From Candidatus Binatia bacterium (GTDB taxonomy: Bacteria > Desulfobacterota > Binatia > UBA12015): a stretch of 64,000 bases of DNA. Below, piece after piece: positions 1 to 8,107 of the stretch. Position numbers and translations under genes: made by a program. Under the pieces are notes generated by a model, which was not told where the DNA came from, did not search any database, and saw only the letters and a program-made list of their open reading frames with translations. Location of the stretch: positions 1-64,000 of the forward strand of contig JAQWRY010000003.1 in NCBI GenBank assembly GCA_029243485.1, read 5' to 3'. Position 1 is the first letter of the stretch, and every line of letters begins with the position of its first letter.

Positions 1-57
1 GTTTAGTCGCGTCGTTGTCGCACAACGGGACTCGGAAGCTCGGCACCGCGACTAAAC
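1..57. repeat. Palindromic element with nested hairpin
   Basis: Bases 1-10 (GTTTAGTCGC) and 48-57 (GCGACTAAAC) are perfect reverse complements. Inside them CGTTGT (13-18) and ACAACG (22-27) form a second six-base stem with a three-base loop. The element may extend left of the window. It could be a REP-like repeat, a terminator for a gene outside the window or a mobile-element end; nothing here decides. Bases 58-130 show no gene. Confidence 0.5.
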
Positions 58-130
58 AAAAAGGCCGAGACTAACCAACGTCCCTACCCTCGCAGGCTGT
101 GATTGGCGGGGGGTCGTAGCTGACGAGGCT

Positions 131-780
131 GCGGTAGGTGACGGCCCGGCCATCATCCCGGCCCACGGCGTCATGGAGAACGGCAGCTACTGGAGCCGAA
201 CCGGTGTCTCCGCCGCCTTGGCGGCGGCCGGGTACGGCGTGATCGACGTGGTCATGGTCGGACGGTGCCTCTGGACGAACCGCGTGGGTCCGCGACCGCT
301 CCGTCTGATCGGTTCTGCGACCGAAGTACGAGGAGCACCAATACGAGAAGATCGATCCCAGCGGGAATCCGATGGCGTCCGGGTACGAACGATTCTCGGT
401 TTCTCAGATCATTCAGCGCGCACAGGAAGGCGGATTCAGCCCCTTTTCTGAATCGACTGAACGCCTACCCGGACGCGGAGAGATGCTGGCGATGGACCGA
501 GGAGATCCTGAGCGTCGGAAACCCGGCCTACGACGCGGAGTTCATGCGGTCGGTCTACGACGATCCGGACCCGGGGGTCGCTCTTCTGGAGAAGGTACAG
601 TACCCGAATCTCGTTTTCTTCGGAGAGCACGACGTGATCTTCATCAAGCCCCGCGAGCTTCTGGCGCGCTGTCTGCCGAATGTGAAGCACGCCGTGCTTG
701 ACGGACTCGGGCACATGACGGCAATTGAAGATCTGAAGTGCACGACCGCGGAGCTTCTAAGCCTCTTGAGGGAAATCTGA
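131..780 (+). pseudogene. Alpha/beta hydrolase, frameshifted and shortened
   Basis: Three reading frames carry consecutive pieces of one alpha/beta hydrolase. The first (about 131-290) contains an oxyanion-type stretch reading AIIPAHGVMENGSYW. The second (about 330-440) reads YEEHQYEKIDPSGNPMASGY. The third (about 440-780) carries the C-terminal part, with FFGEHDVIFIKP around the catalytic Asp and LDGLGHMTAIE around the catalytic His. No G-x-S-x-G nucleophile elbow is visible, and the whole is about 215 codons where the family usually has 270-300. At least two frameshifts and an internal loss are therefore needed. Its last stop directly abuts the next ATG. Sequencing indels are an alternative for the frameshifts but not for the missing centre. 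Confidence 0.6.
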
Positions 781-2253
781 ATGCCCGGCTGCTCGACCTC
801 GATCCACCGAAGGCAGTTCCTGAAATACGCCGGCCTCGCGGCCGGGGGGCTGAGTCTGCCGGCCGGTCTCTTGTCGGCGTGTGGGGACGGCGCGACCGCG
901 GCGGCGCCGCCGCTGCAAGTCGGCGCGTCGGTTCCCTGGTGGTTGCAAAACGGGTTCGCGCCCACATTCGATGAGATCGACGCCTTTGATCTGAAGACGA
1001 CGGGGCACATCCCAGCGGACCTGGACGGCACGTACGTTCGCAACGGTTCCAATCCGCAGAATTCGGATTCGCTGCACTGGTTCCTCGGAGACGGAATGGT
1101 GCACGGCATCCGCTTCGAGCGCGGGCGGCCGGTTTGGTACCGCAACCGTTACATCCGCACGTCGTACTACGAGGCGGGCGTTGGCCTGGGTGGAGGGATC
1201 AGTTCGGGGCTCGTCCCCGGTCCGCAGAACAGCCAGAGCAACGTGAGCGCCGTCTACCACGCCGGTCGGCTTCTCACCTCCGGAGAAGTCGGTGGCGCTT
1301 ACCGGCTCGACCCCAAGGATCTGTCGACCCTCGGGCCGCACGACTTCAATGGGGCTGTCCGCACGTCATTCACCGCGCATCCGAAGATCGATCCCGCGAC
1401 CGGCTACATGCACTTTTTCGGGTACTACTTCGCGCCGCCGTATCTCACGTACTCGGTCGCTGACGACAACGGTGTCGTGATCTCGAGTCAGCCGGTCGAA
1501 GTCGAGCGCACGACGATGATCCACTCGTTCGCGATCACGGATCGCGATGCGATTTTCTGGGAACTGCCCGTCGTGTTCGAGTTCAGCCGGGCCCTCGAAA
1601 GTCCGATTGATGCGTTCCAGTGGCAGCCGGAGTACGGCTCGCGCATCGGGATCATGCCCCTCGGCGGATCGACCGACGAGATTCGCTGGGTCGAAATCCC
1701 GAACTGTTATGTGTTCCACGAGGTCAACGCGTTCCGCGATGGCGACGACGTCGTAATCGACGTCTGTCGGCACGATCAGGTTTTCGGCGAAAATTCGTTG
1801 AACGACAGCGATCTTTCCGTTCGGCGATGGAAGGTCAACACGGCTGGAGCGAACCTTTCTTTCAGCGAGGAGATCGTGACGAATCGCGCCTTCGAGATCG
1901 CGAATCACGATCGACGTTTCACGGGGCGGCAGCATCGCTACGGTTGGTTCGTCACCACCCGTGAGCACCCGGACACGACGGACCTCGCCGGCATCGGACG
2001 GATCGACTATCGCACGGGTCGGGTGACCGCCTGGGATCCGGGGCCGACGAAGCATGCGAACGAAGCGTTCTTCGTTCCCGGTGGTCCCGGGGAAGGGGAG
2101 GGGTGGTTGCTCTCGTTCGTTTACGATCACCGAACGAAGAGCAGTGAACTCGTGGTCCTCGACGCGTTGGATGTCGAGGCCGGCCCGGTCGGCTCGGTGC
2201 AGATGCCTCGGCGAGTCCCCCACGGGTTCCACGCGACGTGGATCCCGGCCTGA
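781..2253 (+). CDS. Carotenoid oxygenase (RPE65/CCD family), Tat lipoprotein
   Basis: This 490-residue protein belongs to the carotenoid cleavage or lignostilbene dioxygenase family, non-haem Fe(II) enzymes that split a double bond in apocarotenoids or stilbenes. The N-terminus has a twin-arginine pattern (HRRQFLK, residues 9-15), a hydrophobic stretch and a lipobox LLSAC with Cys34, so it should be exported folded and possibly lipid-anchored. Candidate iron ligands are His200, His248, His313 and His481 or His484 near the C-terminus (HGFHATW). The family stretch GDGMVHGIRF lies at 104-112. The ATG follows the preceding pseudogene's stop with no gap. Most characterised members are cytoplasmic, so export is notable; the substrate cannot be named. 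Confidence 0.88.
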   Translation: MPGCSTSIHRRQFLKYAGLAAGGLSLPAGLLSACGDGATAAAPPLQVGASVPWWLQNGFAPTFDEIDAFDLKTTGHIPADLDGTYVRNGSNPQNSDSLHWFLGDGMVHGIRFERGRPVWYRNRYIRTSYYEAGVGLGGGISSGLVPGPQNSQSNVSAVYHAGRLLTSGEVGGAYRLDPKDLSTLGPHDFNGAVRTSFTAHPKIDPATGYMHFFGYYFAPPYLTYSVADDNGVVISSQPVEVERTTMIHSFAITDRDAIFWELPVVFEFSRALESPIDAFQWQPEYGSRIGIMPLGGSTDEIRWVEIPNCYVFHEVNAFRDGDDVVIDVCRHDQVFGENSLNDSDLSVRRWKVNTAGANLSFSEEIVTNRAFEIANHDRRFTGRQHRYGWFVTTREHPDTTDLAGIGRIDYRTGRVTAWDPGPTKHANEAFFVPGGPGEGEGWLLSFVYDHRTKSSELVVLDALDVEAGPVGSVQMPRRVPHGFHATWIPA

Positions 2254-2263
2254 ACAAAGCCCG

Positions 2264-2896
2264 CTAGAGTATCAAGACCTGTTTTGCAGCGGGGCGCTCG
2301 CGGTAGGCGGTGCTCCACCGAGCGAGATGCTCGAGGGCGGGGTCGGGTTCCAGTTCCTTGAAGCGGCCCATCTGAAGTCCCGCGGCGAGCGTGAAGTCCG
2401 CGATGGTCGGCGTGTCGCCCATCAAAAACGGGCGCCCATCGGAAAGCCGGTCGTCGAGAATCTTGCACGGCCCGATCAACACTTTGCGGAAGTGTTCTGC
2501 GACTTCGGGTTGCTTCGGGAGACCGAGCGGTGAGTCGGTCGCGTGAACGATCTTCGCCATGGCGAACAGAACGCCCTGCTCGGCGATTCGCTCGACGTTG
2601 AGGGTCTGCGCGCGCGCCTGCGGCGTCGTGCCGATCATCGGCGGGTCGGCGTAAAGCTCCTCCAGGTAGAGCATCATTGGGAGGGACTCGGTCAGATAGG
2701 TTCCGTCGTCGAGTTCGAGCACGGGAACCTTCCCCAGCGGGTTTCGCTTCACATGCTCGGCAGACTTCTGCTGCCCTTCGGGGAGGCTGACCATGATCTC
2801 CTCGACCGGAATCTCGGTGCCCGCGAGTTTCTTCTCTGCGAGGTAGAGCCGAACCTTGGTCGGATTCGGGGCGACCGGGAACATGTAGAGCTTCAT
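2264..2896 (-). CDS. Glutathione S-transferase family protein
   Basis: A 210-residue soluble GST-like protein. The thioredoxin-fold N-terminal domain begins MKLYMFPVAPNPTKVRLYL and holds the conserved cis-proline region NPLGKVPVLELDDG followed by LTESLPMMLYLEE, the Glu-Ser glutathione-binding pair. An all-helical C-terminal domain follows. The start was placed at MKLYMF because AGGA lies about seven bases upstream and that methionine is the usual family N-terminus; an upstream in-frame ATG would add nine residues. It converges on the carotenoid oxygenase with a 10-base gap. It probably conjugates or isomerises a hydrophobic electrophile; the substrate is unknown. Confidence 0.85.
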   Translation of the reverse strand: MKLYMFPVAPNPTKVRLYLAEKKLAGTEIPVEEIMVSLPEGQQKSAEHVKRNPLGKVPVLELDDGTYLTESLPMMLYLEELYADPPMIGTTPQARAQTLNVERIAEQGVLFAMAKIVHATDSPLGLPKQPEVAEHFRKVLIGPCKILDDRLSDGRPFLMGDTPTIADFTLAAGLQMGRFKELEPDPALEHLARWSTAYRERPAAKQVLIL

Positions 2897-2919
2897 CGGG
2901 GTCCTTTCGGTGCCGCTTG

Positions 2920-3387
2920 TCATTCGTAGCCGACAAGAACGGCAGACTCGTCGGTGACGATCGCGGTCACGCCTTCGTTGGTCGCGCTCTGCATGTCCGC
3001 CGCACGGGGCACCGTCCAGACGTTCACCAGCGCATCGTCCGGTACCGCGTCGTAGGACTCGGGGAGGGGCGGCGGGACCTCAATCGTCGGCTGTCCGTCG
3101 CCGTCGAGAAGGTTACACTCGCGGACCTCAGCGAGCGTGTACGCGGAGACGCAGCCGGTACACGTGGCGGTGCGATCCAGCATATCGTCGTGCATCACGA
3201 TGAGCCGTCCGTCGGACGTCAGTTCGACATCGAGTTCGATGCCGTTCGCTCCTGGCGCGATCGCTTTGCGGAAAGACGAGAGTGAGTTCTCCGGATACGG
3301 GTTATCGGGAGTGGAGGCGCCGGCGCCGCGGAGGACGATCCCCGCCCCTGCGATCCGAAGCGAGCGAAAACCAACGGATGGGTTCAT
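2920..3387 (-). pseudogene. Glycerophosphodiester phosphodiesterase, internally deleted
   Basis: The N-terminal part is clearly GDPD family: YPENSLSSFRKAIAPGANG, then IELDVELTSDG with metal-binding Glu and Asp, and LIVMHDDMLDRT with the catalytic His. After GDGQPTIEVPPP the sequence jumps to the family C-terminus VNVWTVPRAADM, so about 80-120 residues of the TIM barrel are missing (155 residues against the usual 240-330). The first catalytic His of the HRG motif is Leu (IVLRGAG). Loss of a catalytic residue and of the barrel centre make activity unlikely, although the frame is open. The stop lies 24 bases upstream of the GST start on the same strand. Confidence 0.65.
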
Positions 3388-3443
3388 TCGCTGAGCCTAG
3401 TCCAGGATGCCGAGCTGCACGAGTCGCAAGACCGGCGAAGCGC

Positions 3444-3767
3444 TCAGGATGCCGCCCACAACGTACATCGGCCCTCGGGATGGATGGGGCCCGGAACCAG
3501 ACTGCACGTCCCACATTGGTCCGCCGGCCCCGCGGTGAAGAACTTGCACGTCGCGCAGCTTTCCTGGGGGCCCTGGGGAGAGACCGCGACATACTTCATC
3601 GAATTACGCCGGATGGTGTCGGGCGTGCTGAGATGGCTCACGTCGTCGCACGAGAGCCGTTCGGCGCAGCCGGTACCGACACCGAACATCGCAAAGGTTC
3701 CCGCGATGCCGAGGCGTGCCGTCCGACGAAGTATGGCTCGGCGGGAGAGGGAGACGTTTTCAAGCAT
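3444..3767 (-). CDS. High-potential iron-sulfur protein (HiPIP)
   Basis: A 107-residue protein with a Tat-type signal (LSRRAILRRTARLGIAGTFAM) followed by a small domain with four well-placed cysteines: Cys71 and Cys74 (CATCKFF), Cys88 (CGTCSLVPG) and Cys101 (RCTLW). The spacing and the CxxC-K-F-F and C-x-L-W contexts match HiPIPs, periplasmic 4Fe-4S electron carriers working between +2 and +3 states. Cys85 is an additional cysteine. Assembly with its cluster in the cytoplasm explains the Tat signal. It is divergent from the Coq4-like gene across about 127 bases that probably hold both promoters. Its redox partner is unknown; the c-type cytochrome genes in the window are candidates. Confidence 0.85.
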   Translation of the reverse strand: MLENVSLSRRAILRRTARLGIAGTFAMFGVGTGCAERLSCDDVSHLSTPDTIRRNSMKYVAVSPQGPQESCATCKFFTAGPADQCGTCSLVPGPIHPEGRCTLWAAS

Positions 3768-3894
3768 GATTCAGGCGAGCAGGGCGACGGTGTATCCCTA
3801 TGAGGGTTCCGTGGCCGGCATCAAGTGTCGCGGACAACGCGCCGCATCAAGGGGGCACTGTCGGGGCTCGACCCAGCTGTGGTAGGGCGTCTGC

Positions 3895-4683
3895 ATGTCC
3901 AGCGCGACGATGGCCCCCGAGGTTCGATCGCCGGCGCCGCATCTCCGGCGGCGGTGGCGCCACGGTTTGCAGTGCTTCTTCCGATTCATCGGTGGGAAGG
4001 GGAGTCTCTCCGATGGGTTCGAGGGGATGCTCGCGTTGGCCGGGCCGATGGTGCAGCGCGAGTTCGATCGCTTCGCACAGGATCCGGTCGGCCGAAGGCT
4101 CCTCGCCGAAGAGCCGCGCCGAGACCTGAACGCTCTCCTCGTCGATCGTCCGAGGCTGGCCGCGATGCGCAAGGGCAGCTTTGCCGACGCGTACCTCGAA
4201 TACCTGGGCGGCGAGGGCATGGGCTCTGCGAGCTACTTTCTCGAGGCCGCCGGACTGGATGAGAAGGCGGCGCAGTTCGGCTGGAGCGACGATCAACTCT
4301 GGTTCGTGAAGCGCATGGCGAACAGCCACGACATCTTTCATGTCGTGTCCGGGTACGATCGGTCGATCATCGGGGAGGTCGGTGTCGACGCATACACCGC
4401 GGGACACATGCCGATGCTGCCGCTCAAGCTGTTCCTCGCGTATCTTTTGATGCTCAAGCCCTCGAGCCCGATCGGTTGGACGCGCTACGTCCTCCGTTGC
4501 TACCGGCACGGTCGCAATACGCCGCCGCTCTCCTGCGTAGACTACGAGGCGATCTTCGAACTTCCTCTCGAGGAAGCACGTCGACAGATGGGCGTGACGT
4601 CGCTCGAGGACGTGCACCCGAACGGATTTCCCGCGAGGGGAAACAAGCTCCGGCAGCTCGAACGAAATCTACAGGGCTCCTAG
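3895..4683 (+). CDS. Coq4-family protein
   Basis: A 262-residue protein with the Coq4 signature HDxxH-x11-E: His145-Asp146-Ile-Phe-His149 and Glu161 (HDIFHVVSGYDRSIIGE). In eukaryotes Coq4 holds a metal with these residues and supports ubiquinone biosynthesis. Bacterial homologues are widespread but their exact role is mostly untested, so a quinone-related role is inferred from family only. The N-terminal 25 residues are basic and poorly conserved, so the start may be a little downstream. Its TAG stop overlaps the TAG stop of recQ on the other strand in the palindrome CTAG (4680-4683). Confidence 0.8.
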   Translation: MSSATMAPEVRSPAPHLRRRWRHGLQCFFRFIGGKGSLSDGFEGMLALAGPMVQREFDRFAQDPVGRRLLAEEPRRDLNALLVDRPRLAAMRKGSFADAYLEYLGGEGMGSASYFLEAAGLDEKAAQFGWSDDQLWFVKRMANSHDIFHVVSGYDRSIIGEVGVDAYTAGHMPMLPLKLFLAYLLMLKPSSPIGWTRYVLRCYRHGRNTPPLSCVDYEAIFELPLEEARRQMGVTSLEDVHPNGFPARGNKLRQLERNLQGS

Positions 4684-6632
4684 TTGCCCGACGTTTCTTT
4701 CACGACGGCCAGGATTCCGTCGCCGAACTTCTCTCGCTTCGCCGGTCCGAGGCCCCAGATGAGCGCGAGTTCTTCGTGGGAGCGGGGACGGGCGACCGCG
4801 GCTTCGCGCATCGTTCGATCGTGGGCCACGACGTACGCGGGGACACCCTCCTCGCGCGCGGTCGTCTGCCGCCAGGCACGCAGGGCTTCGAAGAGCTTCT
4901 CGCCAGTCGCATCGAGCGGCTGCTGGTCCTCTGCGGGGCGCCTAAAGCGGGACTTGGGCCGGCCCGAGGACGGCTTGACGGAACCGGGCGCCGGGAGCAG
5001 CACGCGCGCGGGGCGCCTGCCCATCATCACTTCGTGGCCGGTGGGGGTGAGGAGGACGAGTGGGCGATCGTCGCCCTCGAAACCGATCCACCCCGCGGTC
5101 ACGCAGCGACTCATCACGCGCATGAGCCACTCGTCGGGGTGCTCTGTCAGAATTCCGAACGTCTTGGTCTTGTCGAGGCCTGAGCGTCCGAGGCGCTCGT
5201 CCGTCACGCCGCGTAGAAGGTTCACGGCGGCCCGCATGCCGAAGCGGCCGGACACGCGGGCGACGGCAGAGAGAATCTTCTGGATGATCTCGGTTCGTTC
5301 CTCGTCGCTGCGGTCGTCGGTCGCGACGAGTTCGAGACAGACGTCGCAGCGTCCACAGTTTCCGAGGGTTTCCGCTTCATCGCCGAAGTACCGGAGGATT
5401 GCATCGTGGCGACAACTGCCGCCCTGCGCCCAGTTGAGAAGCTCGAGGTACAGTTCCCACTTGTGCTGTACGATCGCCGGGTCGACCGTCCCGCCGTTCC
5501 CGTCCATTTCGAGGAGTCGTCGACGGCGTGGAGGGTCGTCGCTGGGGACCAGCAGAAGGCCCCAAGCGTCCTCGCCGTCGCGACCACCACGGCCGACTTC
5601 CTGATAGTAGGCTTCGACCGAGCCGGGCGGCGCAAGGTGCACGACGGCGCGGACGTCGGCGCGATCGATGCCCATGCCAAATGCGTTCGTCGCGACGACC
5701 ACGTCGAGTTCGCCGTCCATGAAGGAGTTCTGAACGGTCTCGCGGTCCTTGCGGCCGCGTCCCGCGTGGTACGCATCGGCCTTCCAGCCGGCGGCTACCA
5801 GTCGGTCGGCTTCTTTCTCGGTCTCGGCGCGCGTTGGGGAATAGACGATTGCGGCGCCGCGTGGTGCGCTCGGGCTTCCGAGCGCCTCCTCGAGAAGCGC
5901 GTCGACGTAGCCGTGCCGCGCCTTCTTACCGACGATCTCCTGGGCGCGAAGCCGCAGGTTGGGGCGCGCGAAACCACGTAGGAGTTGCGGCGTGTCGGGG
6001 CCCAGGCCGAGTCGCGCGAGGATCTCGTCGCGGACGAGCGGCGTTGCCGTGGCCGTACAGGCCATGATCTTCGCCGACCCGAGCTTGGGCAGGATTGAGC
6101 CGATCTGCATGTACTCGGGGCGGAAGTCGTGGCCCCACTCGCTGATGCAGTGCGCCTCGTCGACGACGACCATCGGGCACTCGATCTTCTCGATCAGATT
6201 CTGGAACCAGGGGAGGGCGAGGCGTTCCGGAGCGACGTAGACGAGCTTGTACTCGCCACGCGCGATGGCGGCGAGACGTCGCGACGATTCCGCCGCTTCG
6301 ACCGTGGATGCGAGGTACGTGGCCGCGATGCCGCGCTCTTCGAGCTGGCGCACCTGATCGTTCATCAGTGCGATCAAGGGCGAGACGACGAGCGTGGTGC
6401 CGGGAAGAAGCGTCGCTGGAAGCTGGTACACGAGGCTCTTGCCGCCGCCCGTCGGGGCGACCAGGAGGAGGCGTCCGTCCCGGAGTACGGTTTCGATCGC
6501 CTCGCGCTGGCCGGGGCGAAAGCTCTCGTAGCCGAGTCGGGCGAGGGCGGAGTCGAGATCCGCGACGTTCGTAGGTGCGGTCACGCGGGAGGTATACCCG
6601 ACCCGCGGCGAAGCGGAAGCCCCGCGTCCCAT
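4680..6632 (-). CDS. recQ: ATP-dependent DNA helicase RecQ
   Basis: A 650-residue RecQ helicase with full domain order. The RecQ N-terminal motif YESFRPGQREAI, Walker A APTGGGKS (59-66) and DEAH box (158-161) followed by CISEWGHDFRPEY form the first RecA lobe. The second lobe contains AFGMGIDRADVRAVVH. The zinc-binding domain has Cys residues in SCRHDAILRYFG and GNCGRCDVC. A winged-helix RQC region follows, then a C-terminal HRDC domain with LALIWGLGPAKREKFG. It unwinds 3'-tailed DNA in recombination repair. The ATG directly follows the upstream gene's TGA (TGAATG), suggesting coupling; a GTG at 6584 is another possible start. Confidence 0.95.
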   Translation of the reverse strand: MGRGASASPRVGYTSRVTAPTNVADLDSALARLGYESFRPGQREAIETVLRDGRLLLVAPTGGGKSLVYQLPATLLPGTTLVVSPLIALMNDQVRQLEERGIAATYLASTVEAAESSRRLAAIARGEYKLVYVAPERLALPWFQNLIEKIECPMVVVDEAHCISEWGHDFRPEYMQIGSILPKLGSAKIMACTATATPLVRDEILARLGLGPDTPQLLRGFARPNLRLRAQEIVGKKARHGYVDALLEEALGSPSAPRGAAIVYSPTRAETEKEADRLVAAGWKADAYHAGRGRKDRETVQNSFMDGELDVVVATNAFGMGIDRADVRAVVHLAPPGSVEAYYQEVGRGGRDGEDAWGLLLVPSDDPPRRRRLLEMDGNGGTVDPAIVQHKWELYLELLNWAQGGSCRHDAILRYFGDEAETLGNCGRCDVCLELVATDDRSDEERTEIIQKILSAVARVSGRFGMRAAVNLLRGVTDERLGRSGLDKTKTFGILTEHPDEWLMRVMSRCVTAGWIGFEGDDRPLVLLTPTGHEVMMGRRPARVLLPAPGSVKPSSGRPKSRFRRPAEDQQPLDATGEKLFEALRAWRQTTAREEGVPAYVVAHDRTMREAAVARPRSHEELALIWGLGPAKREKFGDGILAVVKETSGN

Positions 6633-8060
6633 TCATTGCAAGAGAGGCAAGGAAGGTGGCCTTTCGTACACGTCCGCGCGCAGAAGTCCGAAGGGGTGCT
6701 GGGCCACCCGCTCATGGCCGGTCGCGCCCCCCACCGGGAAGAACGCGTCTGCGGAGGGCGGGTTTCGACTCGTATCGACAACGAGGATCACGCGCGCGGG
6801 CCAGGATTCCGGCGTGGAGTCGTCCTGGCTGCCGGCATCGAGGCAGTGCACGTCTCGTTCGATCAAGCGGGCGCGGATGTTCACGTGATCGGCGAATGCC
6901 TCGGGTGCGAAGTAGTAGGCGAACGAAAGGCACTGCCAGACCGGAGACACGAGGATCGCGGTGCCATCGGTCTTTTCGGCCCGAGCGAACGAGGAGAGCT
7001 CGCGCCAGTGTTCTGTCCGGTTCGGGCTGGCGTCTGGAACGTCTAGGGCCAAAAGAGCGAGTAGAGCGAGAGCGGCACCAGGAATGATTGGTCCGCGGTG
7101 AAGCTGCGCCACGAGGTGGCCCAACAACAGGACGAACCCGAGGGATGCGTACAGTACGTAGCGCTCGGCGAACGCGGGTACGATCTGCGAGGCTGCGAAG
7201 TCGCCCAGGAACGGGACCACGGTCCAGAGCAGAAGGTACGTCGTGTACCTACCGGTTTGGGCGGCCCCTTTCCGAAACAGGTCGAAGATCCCCTTTGTGA
7301 CGAGGACGCCGGAGACGATCGCGAGTTTGGCGCTGCCGACCAGCGCGACGACGGCCGGGGGGAGAAGTCCGAGCGTCGGTGGCTCGAGCCAAGATCCACC
7401 ACTATCGCCGAGATTGCGTAGGAGCGTCGGGAGCCAGGGCAGAAAGAGGCCGATCGTGAGAGCGCCAGACCGTACGTAGGTGCGAAGAGTGCCTCTCGAG
7501 TGGAGGTGGTACAGGAGCACGCCAAGGGCCTGCGCCGGGAGCACGAAGGCCGTGACGTAGTGGGTGTAGAGAAGGAGTGCGTTCACGACCCCGAGTCGGA
7601 CGCCCCCACGCTTTCCTTCGCTCTCGAGCAGATCGAAGAACAGGGCGAACGAGGCGACGCATAGCAGGCCGACGAGCGCGTACGCACGTGCCTCCTGTGC
7701 GTAGTGAATCTGGGCGGGAGAGAGCGTGTAGAGCAGGGCTGCGACGACGCCCGCGAAGGTTCCGAGAAAGCGAGCACCGAGAAGGAAGAGGGCCCCGGCC
7801 GTGAGCGAACTCAAAACAGCCGACAGCGAGCGGAGGCCGGCCTCGGAGAGGCCGAACAGCGATGCCCAGCCGTGTGCCAGGAGGAAGTACGCCGGCGGGT
7901 TTTGCTGTCGTGACGCGTACTCCAGGATGTTCCCGGGAGATTGTTGGACATGGAACGCCGTGATCGCCTCATCCATCCACAGGCTGTCCGCGTCGAGGTC
8001 CGTCAGCTTGAGCCCGAGGTTCACGAGGACGAACAGAGCCGCGAGGGCGAGGGGCCGCAC
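6633..8060 (-). CDS. GT39/ArnT-like multi-spanning glycosyltransferase
   Basis: A polytopic membrane protein of about 475 residues with at least ten hydrophobic segments. The first periplasmic loop carries LWMDEAITAFH, the Asp-Glu signature of GT-C enzymes of the PMT/ArnT superfamily, and a later loop has the typical YAQEARAYALV. These enzymes move a sugar from a polyprenyl-phosphate donor to a protein, lipid or glycan on the periplasmic side. The acceptor is unknown. The start is uncertain: a GTG at 8060 leaves 47 bases to the divergent ligase gene, while one at 8150 would overlap that gene. The TGA stop abuts the recQ ATG, so the two genes are probably co-transcribed. Confidence 0.8.
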   Translation of the reverse strand: MRPLALAALFVLVNLGLKLTDLDADSLWMDEAITAFHVQQSPGNILEYASRQQNPPAYFLLAHGWASLFGLSEAGLRSLSAVLSSLTAGALFLLGARFLGTFAGVVAALLYTLSPAQIHYAQEARAYALVGLLCVASFALFFDLLESEGKRGGVRLGVVNALLLYTHYVTAFVLPAQALGVLLYHLHSRGTLRTYVRSGALTIGLFLPWLPTLLRNLGDSGGSWLEPPTLGLLPPAVVALVGSAKLAIVSGVLVTKGIFDLFRKGAAQTGRYTTYLLLWTVVPFLGDFAASQIVPAFAERYVLYASLGFVLLLGHLVAQLHRGPIIPGAALALLALLALDVPDASPNRTEHWRELSSFARAEKTDGTAILVSPVWQCLSFAYYFAPEAFADHVNIRARLIERDVHCLDAGSQDDSTPESWPARVILVVDTSRNPPSADAFFPVGGATGHERVAQHPFGLLRADVYERPPSLPLLQ

Positions 8061-8107
8061 CCAGTGCTCTAGAGCAAGAATGGGCGGGGTTTGGTAGCGC
8101 CTGAGAC

